Below are positions 7,181 to 16,405 of a stretch of 64,000 nucleotides of DNA, in pieces; position 1 is the first letter of the stretch, and every line of letters starts with the position of its first letter. Location of the stretch: contig NZ_VIGH01000005.1 in assembly GCF_006704125.1 (NCBI RefSeq), forward strand, positions 186,001 to 250,000, read 5' to 3'. The notes under the pieces were generated by a model, which was not told the origin of the DNA, searched no databases, and worked only from the letters and a program-made list of their open reading frames with translations. The DNA comes from Rhodococcus spelaei (GTDB lineage Bacteria; Actinomycetota; Actinomycetes; Mycobacteriales; Mycobacteriaceae). A program made the position numbers and the translations under genes.

Positions 7181-8922
7181 GCGCCCCGGTCCGGATCGGA
7201 AACTGCTCGGGCTTCTACGGCGACCGCATCACCGCGATGCGGGAGATGCTCGAGGGAGGTGAACTCGACTACCTGACCGGCGACTACCTCGCCGAGCTGA
7301 CCATGCTCATCCTGGGGCGGGACCGGATGAAGGATCCGAACCTGGGCTACGCCAAGACTTTTCTCCGTCAGATGGAGGACTGCCTAGGTCTGGCCGTCGA
7401 CAAGGGTGTGCGGATCGTGGTCAACGCGGGCGGCCTCAATCCGGCCGGCTTGACGGACAAGCTGCGGGAGATCGCGGTCAAACTCGGTGTGGCAGCGGAG
7501 TTCGCGCATGTCGAGGGTGACGACCTGACGGGCCGCGCCGCGGAACTCGGTCTGGGACAGCCTTTGACCGCAAACGCGTATCTCGGTGCGTGGGGCATCG
7601 TGGAGTGTCTGAACTCCGGGGCCGACGTGGTGGTGACCGGCAGGGTCACCGACGCCTCGGTGATCGTCGGACCCGCGGCAGCACACTTCGGTTGGCGCAG
7701 AACCGATTACGATCAGCTCGCCGGGGCCGTCGTGGCGGGGCATGTCATCGAGTGCGGCACCCAGGCCACAGGCGGGAACTACGCCTTCTTTCAGGAGATT
7801 GCAGACCTCACCCGACCCGGCTTCCCGATCGCCGAGATCAGCAGCGACGGATCCTCGGTGATCACCAAGCATGCGGGCACCGGCGGCGCGGTCTCGGTCG
7901 GCACCGTGACAGCGCAGTTGATGTACGAGATCCAGGGCGCCCGCTACGCGGGACCGGATGTCACCACCCGCCTCGACACCGTGACTCTGACCCAGGCGGG
8001 TCCCGACCGGGTCGGGATCGGTCCGGTCAGCGGTGAGGCGCCGCCGCCGGAGCTGAAGGTCTCACTCAACACGCTCGGCGGCTTCCGAAACGAAATGGCT
8101 TTCGTGCTCACCGGTCTCGACATCGAGGCCAAGGCGGAACTGGCGCGCAAGCAACTCGAGTCCTGGCTGACCGTCACGCCCGCGGAACTCGACTGGGAAC
8201 TCGCCCGACTGGATCGCCCGGACGCCGAGACCGAGGAGCAAGCCAGCGCGATCCTGCGTTGCGTGGTCCGGGATCCGGACCCGAACAAGGTTGGACGGTC
8301 GTTCTCCAGCGTGGCCGTCGAACTCGCCCTGGCCAGCTATCCCGGGTGCACCTTCACCTCGATGCCGGGCAACGGCGCGCCCTACGGCGTCTTCACCCCC
8401 GGATACGTGGACGCCCAGCAGGTTCCGCACATCGCCGTGCTGCCGGACGGCAGCCGTGTCGATGTCGCGCAGGCCGTCGACACTCGCGCCCTCGCGGCGG
8501 TCGCGGACCCGGCGATGCCGGAGCCGTTGCCCGCAGGCCAGGTCCGGGAGGTGCCGCTCGGCGCCATCGCGGCGGCGCGCAGCGGCGACAAGGGCGGTAA
8601 CGCGAACATCGGGGTCTGGGTCCGCACCGACGAGCAGTGGCGTTGGCTCGCCCACGAGCTCACCGTCGACCGGATCCGGACGATGCTGCCCGAGACCGAG
8701 AACCTGACGATCGTTCGGACGATGCTGCCCGAGTTGCGGGCGGTCAACTTCGTCATCGAGGGGATCCTCGGACAGGGCGTGGCCTACCAGGCCCGGTTCG
8801 ACCCGCAGGCGAAGGGGCTCGCGGAATGGTTGCGGTCCCGTCACATTCCCGTGCCGCAGGCACTGGTCGAAAACCAGCCCGAGGCTTCGCCTGAGGGACC
8901 GTCAATCGAGGAGCAGGCGTAG
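7177..8922 (+). CDS. AtuA-like protein (DUF1446 plus C-terminal domain)
   Basis: A 581-residue protein with an N-terminal DUF1446/AtuA domain (about 1-450), showing [32 protein letters not shown] and GGNYAFFQE, and a C-terminal ferredoxin-like domain starting around [21 protein letters not shown] (about 460-570). In Pseudomonas, AtuA belongs to acyclic terpene (citronellol/geraniol) degradation, where its own reaction is not established. In M. tuberculosis a protein of this family (Rv0976c) precedes fadE13-accD2-accA2-fadE12-echA7, the gene order found here. It starts at a GTG overlapping the previous stop, and its TAG overlaps the next GTG. Confidence 0.88.
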   Translation: MSAPVRIGNCSGFYGDRITAMREMLEGGELDYLTGDYLAELTMLILGRDRMKDPNLGYAKTFLRQMEDCLGLAVDKGVRIVVNAGGLNPAGLTDKLREIAVKLGVAAEFAHVEGDDLTGRAAELGLGQPLTANAYLGAWGIVECLNSGADVVVTGRVTDASVIVGPAAAHFGWRRTDYDQLAGAVVAGHVIECGTQATGGNYAFFQEIADLTRPGFPIAEISSDGSSVITKHAGTGGAVSVGTVTAQLMYEIQGARYAGPDVTTRLDTVTLTQAGPDRVGIGPVSGEAPPPELKVSLNTLGGFRNEMAFVLTGLDIEAKAELARKQLESWLTVTPAELDWELARLDRPDAETEEQASAILRCVVRDPDPNKVGRSFSSVAVELALASYPGCTFTSMPGNGAPYGVFTPGYVDAQQVPHIAVLPDGSRVDVAQAVDTRALAAVADPAMPEPLPAGQVREVPLGAIAAARSGDKGGNANIGVWVRTDEQWRWLAHELTVDRIRTMLPETENLTIVRTMLPELRAVNFVIEGILGQGVAYQARFDPQAKGLAEWLRSRHIPVPQALVENQPEASPEGPSIEEQA

Positions 8923-10073
8923 TGACCGACGCGTGGAACGATGCGCAGCGCAGCGAGTTGCGTGAGACCGTCCGCAGGTTCATGGACAAGGAAGTCCTGC
9001 CACACCAGGACGAGTGGGAGCGGGCGGGCGAGTTGCCCCGTGAACTGCACCGGCGGGCGGGCGAACTGGGTCTGCTCGGAGTCTCGTTCCCCGAGTCGGT
9101 CGGTGGCGGTGGTGGAGAGGCGACCGACGCGATCGTGGTGTGCGAGGAAATGCACTACGCGGGCTGTTCGGGCGGGCTGTTCGCCTCGCTGTTCACCTGT
9201 GGCATCGCACTTCCGCACCTCGTGGCCGCGGGTGATCCCGAGCAGATCGAGAAATGGGTCCGGCCGACCCTCGCGGGCGAGCTCATCGGATCCCTGGCCA
9301 TCACAGAGCCGGGCGGCGGGTCCGATGTCGGACATCTGACCACCCGGGCGGTTCGCGACGGTGACGACTTCATCGTGAACGGCGCGAAGACCTTCATCAC
9401 CTCCGGCTGTCGAGCGGACTTCGTCGTCACCGCAGTGCGTACCGGCGGCGAGGGGGCGAACGGGGTTTCGCTCCTCGTGATCGAGAAGGGCACACCGGGG
9501 TTCACGGTTTCGCGCAAGCTCGAGAAGATGGGCTGGCTGGCTTCGGACACCGCGGAGCTCTCGTTCGTGGACTGCCGGGTACCTGCGTCGAACCTGGTGG
9601 GGGCGGAGAACTCCGGCTTCGCTCAGATCGCCCAGGCTTTCGTCGCCGAACGGGTCGCGCTCGCCACCCAGGCCTACGCGAGCGCGCAGCGCTGCCTGGA
9701 CCTGACCGCACAGTGGTGCCGCGACCGGGAGACGTTCGGCCGGCCGCTGATCACCCGGCAGTCGGTGCAGAACACGCTCGCGGAGATGGCCCGCAAGATC
9801 GACGTCGCCCGGGTCTACACCCGGTCGGTGGTCGACCGGTACACCGCCGGCGACGTCAATCTCATCGCAGAGGTGTGCTTCGCGAAGAACACCGCCGTCG
9901 AGACCGGCGAATGGGTTGCGCACCAGGCGGTTCAGTTGTTCGGCGGTCTCGGTTACATGCGCGAGAGCGAAGTCGAGCGGCAGTACCGCGACATGCGCAT
10001 CCTCGGCATCGGCGGTGGCACCAACGAGATCCTGACATCCCTGGCCGCAAAGCTTCTCGGATTCCAAGCGTGA
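8922..10073 (+). CDS. fadE13: Acyl-CoA dehydrogenase, FadE13-like
   Basis: A 383-residue acyl-CoA dehydrogenase. FAD and substrate contacts are visible in SLAITEPGGGSD (124-135), NGAKTFITSG (153-162) and QLFGGLGYMRES near the C-terminus. The classical C-terminal Glu is replaced: the motif reads ILGIGGGTNEI. Glu243 in AFVAERVALA lies where isovaleryl- and long-chain dehydrogenases have their base. By position in the operon it should oxidise the substrate before carboxylation, like citronellyl-CoA dehydrogenase in the Atu pathway. The symbol is assigned by gene order with the M. tuberculosis accA2-accD2 locus, not by measured identity. Confidence 0.85.
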   Translation: MTDAWNDAQRSELRETVRRFMDKEVLPHQDEWERAGELPRELHRRAGELGLLGVSFPESVGGGGGEATDAIVVCEEMHYAGCSGGLFASLFTCGIALPHLVAAGDPEQIEKWVRPTLAGELIGSLAITEPGGGSDVGHLTTRAVRDGDDFIVNGAKTFITSGCRADFVVTAVRTGGEGANGVSLLVIEKGTPGFTVSRKLEKMGWLASDTAELSFVDCRVPASNLVGAENSGFAQIAQAFVAERVALATQAYASAQRCLDLTAQWCRDRETFGRPLITRQSVQNTLAEMARKIDVARVYTRSVVDRYTAGDVNLIAEVCFAKNTAVETGEWVAHQAVQLFGGLGYMRESEVERQYRDMRILGIGGGTNEILTSLAAKLLGFQA

Positions 10074-10090
10074 GAGTGGAGTAAGCAACG

Positions 10091-11689
10091 ATGACGGTAG
10101 TGAGATCGACGCTCGACACCGCGGGCGAGGACTTCCTCGCGGCGGCGGAGGCGATGGAGACGAAACTTGCCGAGGTGCAGGTCGAGTTCGACAAGGCGCT
10201 CGCCGGCGGCGGGCCCAAGTCGGTGGAGCGACACCACAAGCGGGGCAAGTTGCTCGCTCGTGAGCGGATCGAGTTGCTGATCGACCCGGACTCTCCGTTC
10301 CTCGAACTGTGCACGCTCGCGGCCTGGGGCAGCGACTTCCCGGTCGGTGCCAACGTGGTCACCGGTATCGGCGTGGTCGAGGGCGTCGAGTGCATGATCG
10401 TTGCGAACGACCCGACCTCGCGTGGCGGCGCCAGCAATCCGTGGACGATCAAGAAGAGCTTCCGGATCAACGAGATCTGCGAGCAGAACCGGCTTCCCGT
10501 CATCTCGCTGGTCGAGTCGGGCGGGGCGGACCTGCCCACGCAGAAGGAGGTTTTCATTCCGGGCGGACGGATGTTCCGAGACCTCACCCGCGCGTCTGCG
10601 GCCGGAATTCCCACCATCTCACTGGTGTTCGGCAACTCCACGGCCGGCGGCGCCTACATCCCCGGTATGTCCGATCACGTGGTGATGATCAAGGAACAGT
10701 CCAAGGTCTTCCTCGGCGGACCGCCGCTGGTGAAGATGGCCACCGGAGAGGAGTCCGACGACGAGTCGCTCGGCGGCGCCGAGATGCACGCCCGCAAGTC
10801 GGGTCTGGCGGACTACTTCGCGCAGGACGAGTACGACGCGATCCGTATCGGTCGCAACATCGTCAAGCGGCTGAACTGGCGCAAGCAGGGCCCGGCGCCG
10901 CGAGCGGAGGTCATCGAGCCTCTCTACGATCCCGAGGATCTGCTCGGCATCGTGCCGGCCGACCTGAAGATCCCGTTCGACCCGCGAGAGGTGATTGCGC
11001 GGATCGTCGACGGCTCCGACTTCGACGAGTTCAAGGCGATGTACGGCAGCTCGCTCGTCACGGGATGGGCGGAGCTGCACGGGTACCCCGTCGGCATTCT
11101 CGCTAATGCCCGCGGCGTGCTCTTCAGTGAGGAGTCACAGAAGGCCACCCAGTTCATCCAGCTGGCCAATCGCGCGAACACGCCGTTGATCTTCCTGCAC
11201 AACACAACCGGCTACATGGTCGGCAAGGAGTACGAGCAGGGCGGCATCATCAAGCACGGCGCGATGATGGTCAACGCGGTCTCCAACTCGAAGGTGCCGC
11301 ACATCTCGATCCTGATGGGTGCCTCCTACGGGGCCGGGCACTACGGCATGTGCGGCCGGGCCTACGACCCGCGATTCCTGTTCTCCTGGCCCAGTGCGAA
11401 GTCCGCGGTGATGGGGCCCGCCCAGCTGGCCGGCGTCGTGTCGATGGTGATGCGGGGCAGCGCGGAGGCCAAGGGGCTGCCGTTCGACGAGGAAGCGGAC
11501 AAGGGCATGCGCGCGATGGTCGAGGCGCAGATCGAGGCCGAGTCGTTGCCGCTGTTCCTGTCCGGCCGTGTCTACGACGACGGCATCATCGATCCGCGCG
11601 ACACGCGCACCGTGCTGGGTCTCTGTCTCTCGGCGATTGCCACCGCCCCGATCGAAGGCACCGAGAACTTCGGTGTCTTCAGAATGTGA
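10091..11689 (+). CDS. accD2: Acyl-CoA carboxylase carboxyltransferase (beta) subunit
   Basis: A 532-residue carboxyltransferase of the methylcrotonyl/geranyl/propionyl-CoA carboxylase class, transferring carboxybiotin CO2 to an acyl-CoA. The two crotonase-like halves are clear: ESGGADLPTQKEVF and GNSTAGGAYIPGMSD in the first, and NTTGYMVGKEYEQGG, ILMGASYGAGHYGMCGRAYDPRFLFSWP in the second. The latter wording is typical of 3-methylcrotonyl- and geranyl-CoA carboxylases rather than acetyl/propionyl-CoA enzymes. It pairs with the alpha subunit 11 bases downstream. The flanking AtuA-like, dehydrogenase and hydratase genes point to a branched or isoprenoid acyl-CoA. Confidence 0.92.
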   Translation: MTVVRSTLDTAGEDFLAAAEAMETKLAEVQVEFDKALAGGGPKSVERHHKRGKLLARERIELLIDPDSPFLELCTLAAWGSDFPVGANVVTGIGVVEGVECMIVANDPTSRGGASNPWTIKKSFRINEICEQNRLPVISLVESGGADLPTQKEVFIPGGRMFRDLTRASAAGIPTISLVFGNSTAGGAYIPGMSDHVVMIKEQSKVFLGGPPLVKMATGEESDDESLGGAEMHARKSGLADYFAQDEYDAIRIGRNIVKRLNWRKQGPAPRAEVIEPLYDPEDLLGIVPADLKIPFDPREVIARIVDGSDFDEFKAMYGSSLVTGWAELHGYPVGILANARGVLFSEESQKATQFIQLANRANTPLIFLHNTTGYMVGKEYEQGGIIKHGAMMVNAVSNSKVPHISILMGASYGAGHYGMCGRAYDPRFLFSWPSAKSAVMGPAQLAGVVSMVMRGSAEAKGLPFDEEADKGMRAMVEAQIEAESLPLFLSGRVYDDGIIDPRDTRTVLGLCLSAIATAPIEGTENFGVFRM

Positions 11690-11700
11690 GCGCCGCCTCC

Positions 11701-13785
11701 ATGTCTGACCAGTTCAACACCGAAGGCGAGGGTCGAGTGAGCATCGCAGCGACGAAGGAGCGAGGAGCGGAGCGAGCCGGAGCCGAGAAGTTCAACACCG
11801 TCCTCGTCGCGAACCGCGGCGAGATCGCCCGGCGCGTGTTCGCCTCCGCCCGCCGCGCGGGACTCGGCACCGTCGCAGTCTTCTCCGATGCGGACGAGAA
11901 CTCGCCGCACGTGCGCGAGGCTGATGCCGCGGTCCGGTTGCCGGGCAACACCCCGGCGCAGACCTACCTGCGCGGCGACCTGATCATCGCCGCGGCGCGG
12001 GCGGCAGGTGCCGATGCCGTGCATCCCGGCTACGGATTCCTTTCCGAGAACGCGGAATTCGCGAAGGCCGTGCAGGATGCCGGGCTGACCTGGATCGGTC
12101 CGCCGGTCAAGGCAATCGAGCTGATGGGCTCCAAGGTCGAGTCCAAGAAGATGATGGACGCGGCCGGCGTTCCGGTGCTCGCCGAGCTCGACCCCGCGCA
12201 GGTGACCGAGGACCAGTTGCCGGTGCTGATCAAGGCGTCCGCAGGCGGCGGCGGTCGTGGCATGCGGGTGGTGCGCACGCTCGCCGAGCTGCCGGGGCAG
12301 CTCGAGGGTGCGCGCGCCGAGGCCGCGTCCGCGTTCGGTGATCCCACCGTCTTCTGCGAGCGTTACCTCGAGACCGGCCGGCACATCGAGGTGCAGGTGA
12401 TGGCCGACGCGCACGGTACCGTCTGGGCGGTCGGCGAGCGCGAGTGCTCCATCCAGCGCAGGCATCAGAAGGTGGTCGAGGAGGCGCCCTCGCCGCTGGT
12501 CGAGCGGATTCCTGCGATGCGCGCGAAGCTGTTCCACGCGGCCGTCGACGCCGCGGCCGCGATCGGATACCAGGGTGCCGGCACCGTCGAATTCCTGGCG
12601 GACGAGGACGGCGGCTTCTTCTTCCTGGAGATGAACACCCGGCTGCAGGTCGAGCACCCGGTCACCGAGCTGACCACCGGTCTGGACCTGGTGGAGCTGC
12701 AGCTGCAGGTCGCCGAGGGGCAGGCGCTCGGTGAGCACCCGCCCGCCCAACGCGGCCACGCCATCGAGGTTCGGCTGTACGCGGAGGACCCGGCGCAGGG
12801 TTGGCAGCCGCAGAGCGGCACGGTGCATCGGTTCGACATTGCCGGTGTGGACACCGAATTCGGCGTTCCGACTGCGACTCGTGGCGTGCGCCTGGACTCG
12901 GGCGTGGTCGACGGATCGGTCGTGGGGGTGTTCTACGACCCGATGCTCGCGAAGGTCATCGCATGGGCCCCGACCCGGTCTGCGGCTGCGTCGCAGCTCG
13001 CTTCGGCGTTGTCGCGTGCGAAGATTCACGGACTGGTCACCAACCGCGACCTGCTGGTCAACGTGCTGCGGCACCCGGCCTACCTGGCGGGGGAGACCGA
13101 CACCGCCTTCTTCGACCGGCACGGGCTCGACACCCTGTCGGCGCCGGTCGCCGTGGAGGTGGCCGAGCGCGTGTCGGCCCTGGCCGCGGCCTTGGCGCAG
13201 GTGGCGGCCAACCGTCGCACCGCGCCCGTCAACGGCGCGCTGCCCAGTGGCTGGCGCAACGTGTCGTCGCAGCCGCTGCGCAAGGTGTACGAGAGTGCTT
13301 CTGCCACCTACGAAGTGGACTACCGGCTGACCCGCAACGGCGTTCTGGTCACCGACTTCGTGTCCGGCGCGGAGCTCGAGTCGGCCACTCCTGAGGCGGT
13401 CGTGCTGACCGTGGACGGTCTGAGCCGCCGATTCGAGGTGGCCCGCTACGGCGACTTGGTCTGCGTCGACTCGCCGCTCGGCGCGGTGACGCTCACCGCG
13501 GTGCCGACTTTCGTCGACCCGGCGTCCGTGGTGGCGGCCGGATCGCTGCTCGCGCCCATGCCCGGCACCGTGATCCGGCTCGGTGCGGCCGTCGGCGAGA
13601 CGGTGAGCGCGGGCCGGCCCATCCTGTGGCTCGAGGCCATGAAGATGGAGCACACCATCGCGGCTCCCACGGACGGCGTGCTGACCGAACTGGATGTCGT
13701 GGTCGGCCAGCAGGTCGATGTCGGGGCGATCCTCGCCATCGTCGAAGAACCCACCGTCGGAGAAACTACCGAGGAGAGCGCATGA
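11701..13785 (+). CDS. accA2: Acyl-CoA carboxylase biotin carboxylase/BCCP (alpha) subunit
   Basis: A 694-residue biotin-dependent carboxylase alpha chain: biotin carboxylase N-domain (VLVANRGEIARR at about 34), ATP-grasp Gly-rich loop KASAGGGGRGM (about 178-188), HIEVQVMAD, ECSIQRRHQK and EMNTRLQVEHPVTE, then a linker and the biotinyl domain with Lys648 in EAMKMEH. The first 30 residues are an odd, Arg/Glu/Ala-rich leader in which the element QFNT/KFNT occurs twice (see the repeat at 11711-11800). GTG 11737 is a possible alternative start, but neither start removes the leader completely. Its stop overlaps the next ATG by 4 nt. Confidence 0.92.
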   Translation: MSDQFNTEGEGRVSIAATKERGAERAGAEKFNTVLVANRGEIARRVFASARRAGLGTVAVFSDADENSPHVREADAAVRLPGNTPAQTYLRGDLIIAAARAAGADAVHPGYGFLSENAEFAKAVQDAGLTWIGPPVKAIELMGSKVESKKMMDAAGVPVLAELDPAQVTEDQLPVLIKASAGGGGRGMRVVRTLAELPGQLEGARAEAASAFGDPTVFCERYLETGRHIEVQVMADAHGTVWAVGERECSIQRRHQKVVEEAPSPLVERIPAMRAKLFHAAVDAAAAIGYQGAGTVEFLADEDGGFFFLEMNTRLQVEHPVTELTTGLDLVELQLQVAEGQALGEHPPAQRGHAIEVRLYAEDPAQGWQPQSGTVHRFDIAGVDTEFGVPTATRGVRLDSGVVDGSVVGVFYDPMLAKVIAWAPTRSAAASQLASALSRAKIHGLVTNRDLLVNVLRHPAYLAGETDTAFFDRHGLDTLSAPVAVEVAERVSALAAALAQVAANRRTAPVNGALPSGWRNVSSQPLRKVYESASATYEVDYRLTRNGVLVTDFVSGAELESATPEAVVLTVDGLSRRFEVARYGDLVCVDSPLGAVTLTAVPTFVDPASVVAAGSLLAPMPGTVIRLGAAVGETVSAGRPILWLEAMKMEHTIAAPTDGVLTELDVVVGQQVDVGAILAIVEEPTVGETTEESA
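11711..11800 (+). repeat. 12-bp direct repeat flanking an in-frame insertion in accA2
   Basis: AGTTCAACACCG occurs at 11711-11722 and again at 11789-11800, exactly 78 bases (26 codons) apart and in the same frame. The 66 bases between are built from GAGCGAGGAGCGGAGCGAG-like units and encode a Glu/Arg/Ala-rich linker absent from normal family members, which begin at the second copy. This looks like an inserted short repeat with target duplication, or a tandem slippage product. Confidence 0.6.
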
Positions 13786-14942
13786 GTTTCATCGAGACCG
13801 ACGAGCAGAAAGAGCTCCGCGCCGCGGTCTCCAAGCTCGGCGAACGCTACAACTACGTTGACTACGTGCTGCCGCGGGCGCGTAAGGGCGAACCACTGAC
13901 GGAATTGTGGAACGAGGCGGGCAAGCTCGGCTTCCTCGGGGTGAACCTGCCCGAGGAGTACGGCGGCGGTGGGGCAGGCATCTACGAGTTGGCCCTGGTG
14001 CAGGAGGAGATGGCCGCGCACGGTGCAGGGCTGCTGCTGGTCGTCGTGTCGCCGGCGATCTGCGGGACGATCATCGGAAAGTACGGCACCGACGCGCAGA
14101 AACAGCAGTGGCTGCCGGGCCTGGCCGACGGCACCAAGATCATGGCCTTCGGCATCACCGAGGCGGACGCCGGATCCAACTCGCACCAGATCTCGACCAC
14201 CGCACGTCGCGACGGTGAGGACTGGATCCTGAACGGGAACAAGATCTTCATCTCGGGCGTGGACCAGGCCGACGCGGTGCTGATCGTCGCCCGTACCGAG
14301 GACCACAAGACCGGGAAGCTCAAGCCGGCGCTGTTCATCGTCCCCACCGACGCCGAGAACTTCGTCAAGACGCCGATGGAGATGGACATCGTCGAGCCGG
14401 ACCACCAGTTCACGCTGTTCCTCGACGACGTGCGACTGCCCGCCGATGCGCTGGTCGGTTCGGAGGACGCGGCGCTGATGCAGTTGTTCGCCGGGCTGAA
14501 CCCCGAGCGCATCCTCGGCGCCGCGATGGCGATCGGCATGGGTCGGTACGCGCTGAACGCCGCCGTGAGGTACGCGCAGGAGCGCACCGTCTGGAAGACG
14601 CCGATCGGGGCGCACCAGGGCGTCGCACATCCGTTGGCGCAGTGCAAGATCGAGCTGGAGCTCGCCAAGCTGATGATGCAGAAGGCCGCGTCGCTATACG
14701 ACAGCGGCGACGACTTCGGCGCTGCGGAGGCCGCGAACATGGCCAAGTACGCGGCTGCCGAGGCCAGCATCAAGGCGCTCGACCAGGCCATCCAGACACA
14801 CGGCGGCGGCGGTCTGACCAAGGAGTACGGCTTGGCCGCGATGCTGGGCGCGGCGCGGATCGCGCGGGTGGCGCCGGTCAGCCGGGAGATGATCCTCAAC
14901 TTCGTCTCCCAGCATTCGCTGGCACTGCCCCGGTCGTACTAG
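13782..14942 (+). CDS. fadE12: Acyl-CoA dehydrogenase, FadE12-like
   Basis: A 386-residue acyl-CoA dehydrogenase, second of the operon. Motifs: MAFGITEADAGSNSHQIST for FAD binding, NGNKIFISGVDQAD, and QTHGGGGLTKEYGL in place of the usual QLFGG-GY segment. Glu in LNPERILGAA occupies the isovaleryl-type base position, while the C-terminal region reads APVSREMILNF. It starts at an ATGA overlap with the carboxylase alpha gene and has an ACCGAGGAGAG ribosome binding site. The operon therefore carries two dehydrogenases, consistent with one acting before and one after the carboxylation/cleavage steps, or on different chain lengths. The symbol comes from gene order. Confidence 0.85.
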   Translation: MSFIETDEQKELRAAVSKLGERYNYVDYVLPRARKGEPLTELWNEAGKLGFLGVNLPEEYGGGGAGIYELALVQEEMAAHGAGLLLVVVSPAICGTIIGKYGTDAQKQQWLPGLADGTKIMAFGITEADAGSNSHQISTTARRDGEDWILNGNKIFISGVDQADAVLIVARTEDHKTGKLKPALFIVPTDAENFVKTPMEMDIVEPDHQFTLFLDDVRLPADALVGSEDAALMQLFAGLNPERILGAAMAIGMGRYALNAAVRYAQERTVWKTPIGAHQGVAHPLAQCKIELELAKLMMQKAASLYDSGDDFGAAEAANMAKYAAAEASIKALDQAIQTHGGGGLTKEYGLAAMLGAARIARVAPVSREMILNFVSQHSLALPRSY

Positions 14943-14944
14943 TC

Positions 14945-15733
14945 ATGGCCGAGGTGAGCGAGCGGTACGTCCGCTACGAGGTGTCCGGCGGGTTCGCGAC
15001 CGTCACGCTGGACTCGCCGCACAACCGCAACGCGATCTCCTCGCGGTTGGTCGGCGAGCTCCGGCAGGCGCTGGAGGACGCGGCACGAGACGAGAACGTC
15101 CGCGCGGTCGTGCTCACCCACACGGGCGGAACGTTCTGTGCCGGAGCGGATTTGTCGGAGGCTGCGTCGAGCGCGGATGCCGATCCGGCCGAAATCGCTG
15201 CGCAGCGCACGAGACAGATGACCGAGTTGTTGCGGGTTTTCCTGGAGCTGCCGAAGCCGATCGTGGCGCGGATCGACGGACATGTGCGCGCCGGCGGTAT
15301 GGGACTCGTGGGCGCGTGTGACCTTGCGGTCGCGGGACCGTCGAGCACCTTCGCGCTGACCGAGGCGCGACTCGGCCTGGCCGCGTCGATCATCTCGCTG
15401 ACGGTGTTGCCGCGCCTGACCTCCCGTGCGGCCGGGCGCTATTTCCTGACGGGGGAGAAGTTCGGCCCCGAGCAGGCCGAAGCCATCGGTCTGATCACCG
15501 TGGCCTCGGCCGACACCGGGGCGAGCGTCGACGACCTGCTCGCGGCGCTACGGCAGGGTTCACCGCAGGGACTGGCGGAGTCGAAGAAGCTCACCACCAT
15601 GCGGGTGCTCGCCGACTTCGATCGGGACGCCGACGAGTTGGCCGCACAGTCGGCACGGCTGTTTGGCTCCGACGAGGCACGGGAGGGCATGATGGCGTTC
15701 TTCCAGAAGCGGCCGCCGCGCTGGGCAGAGTGA
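14945..15733 (+). CDS. echA7: Enoyl-CoA hydratase/isomerase (EchA7/AtuE-like)
   Basis: A 262-residue crotonase-fold protein. The first oxyanion-hole segment is GGTFCAGADLSEAA (61-74) and the second is GHVRAGGMGLVGACDLAV (112-129). Of the two catalytic glutamates of mitochondrial enoyl-CoA hydratase, the first is missing (Leu/Val in GGMGLVGACD). The second is kept as Glu140 in FALTEARLGLAAS. This pattern occurs in glutaconyl-CoA-type hydratases such as AtuE, which act on carboxylated intermediates, and fits its place after the carboxylase. It starts two bases after the dehydrogenase stop. Confidence 0.88.
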   Translation: MAEVSERYVRYEVSGGFATVTLDSPHNRNAISSRLVGELRQALEDAARDENVRAVVLTHTGGTFCAGADLSEAASSADADPAEIAAQRTRQMTELLRVFLELPKPIVARIDGHVRAGGMGLVGACDLAVAGPSSTFALTEARLGLAASIISLTVLPRLTSRAAGRYFLTGEKFGPEQAEAIGLITVASADTGASVDDLLAALRQGSPQGLAESKKLTTMRVLADFDRDADELAAQSARLFGSDEAREGMMAFFQKRPPRWAE

Positions 15734-15754
15734 GAAGCGCACGAGGAGATTGCG

Positions 15755-16360
15755 ATGGAACGCGAACCGAAGCAGGACCGTAGCCGGGCCACCCGGCTGC
15801 GACTGCTCGAGGCGACCATCGACTGCCTCGCCGCGCAGGGTTGGGGTGCGACGACAGTGTCGGTGGTCGCCGAGCAGGCGGGGGTCTCCCGCGGCGCCGC
15901 TCAGCACCATTTCCCCACCCGTGAGGACCTGATCACCGCGGCGCTGGACTTCATGTTCGACGGCCGGATGGCGGAAATCCGGGAGGAGGCCGTCGGCCTG
16001 CCGATCGGGCCCGGCCGGACCGAAGCGGTGGTGTCCCGGATGGTCGAATATTTCACGGGTCCGCTGTTCCGGGCGGCGTTGCAGGTGTGGACCGCTGCCG
16101 CGGCCGACGACGCGTTGCGGCAGCGGGTGGTCCCGTTGGAGGCGAAGTTCGGCCGCGTCGCGCACCGCGTGACAGTCGAGTTGCTCGGAGCAGACGACGC
16201 CGATCCGGTCGCGCACCGGTTGGTGCAGGCGACCCTGGACCTGGCCCGCGGACTCGGGCTCGCGGACGTGCTGACGGACGACTCGCTGCGCCGCTCCCAC
16301 ATCATTCGGCAGTGGTCGGCGACCCTCGACGCGGCGCTGGGGCAGCCGGCGGTCGGCTGA
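15755..16360 (+). CDS. TetR family regulator
   Basis: A 201-residue TetR repressor: helix-turn-helix at about 30-60 (ATTVSVVAEQAGVSRGAAQHHFPTRE in the usual layout), then an all-helical ligand domain. It is the last gene of the acyl-CoA carboxylase operon, 21 bases after the hydratase stop and behind a GAGGAG ribosome binding site. It is the natural candidate to regulate that operon with an acyl-CoA as inducer. The palindrome at 6322 ahead of the operon is a possible target. Both statements are inference from position. Confidence 0.88.
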   Translation: MEREPKQDRSRATRLRLLEATIDCLAAQGWGATTVSVVAEQAGVSRGAAQHHFPTREDLITAALDFMFDGRMAEIREEAVGLPIGPGRTEAVVSRMVEYFTGPLFRAALQVWTAAAADDALRQRVVPLEAKFGRVAHRVTVELLGADDADPVAHRLVQATLDLARGLGLADVLTDDSLRRSHIIRQWSATLDAALGQPAVG

Positions 16361-16405
16361 ACGTCGACATACTGGACGGTCTGTGAATCTCCGTCTGAGC
16401 GTCGC

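Noticed and set aside
11572-13653. 693-residue leftward ORF opposite accA2
   Set aside because: Shadow of the carboxylase gene; no recognisable protein motifs.
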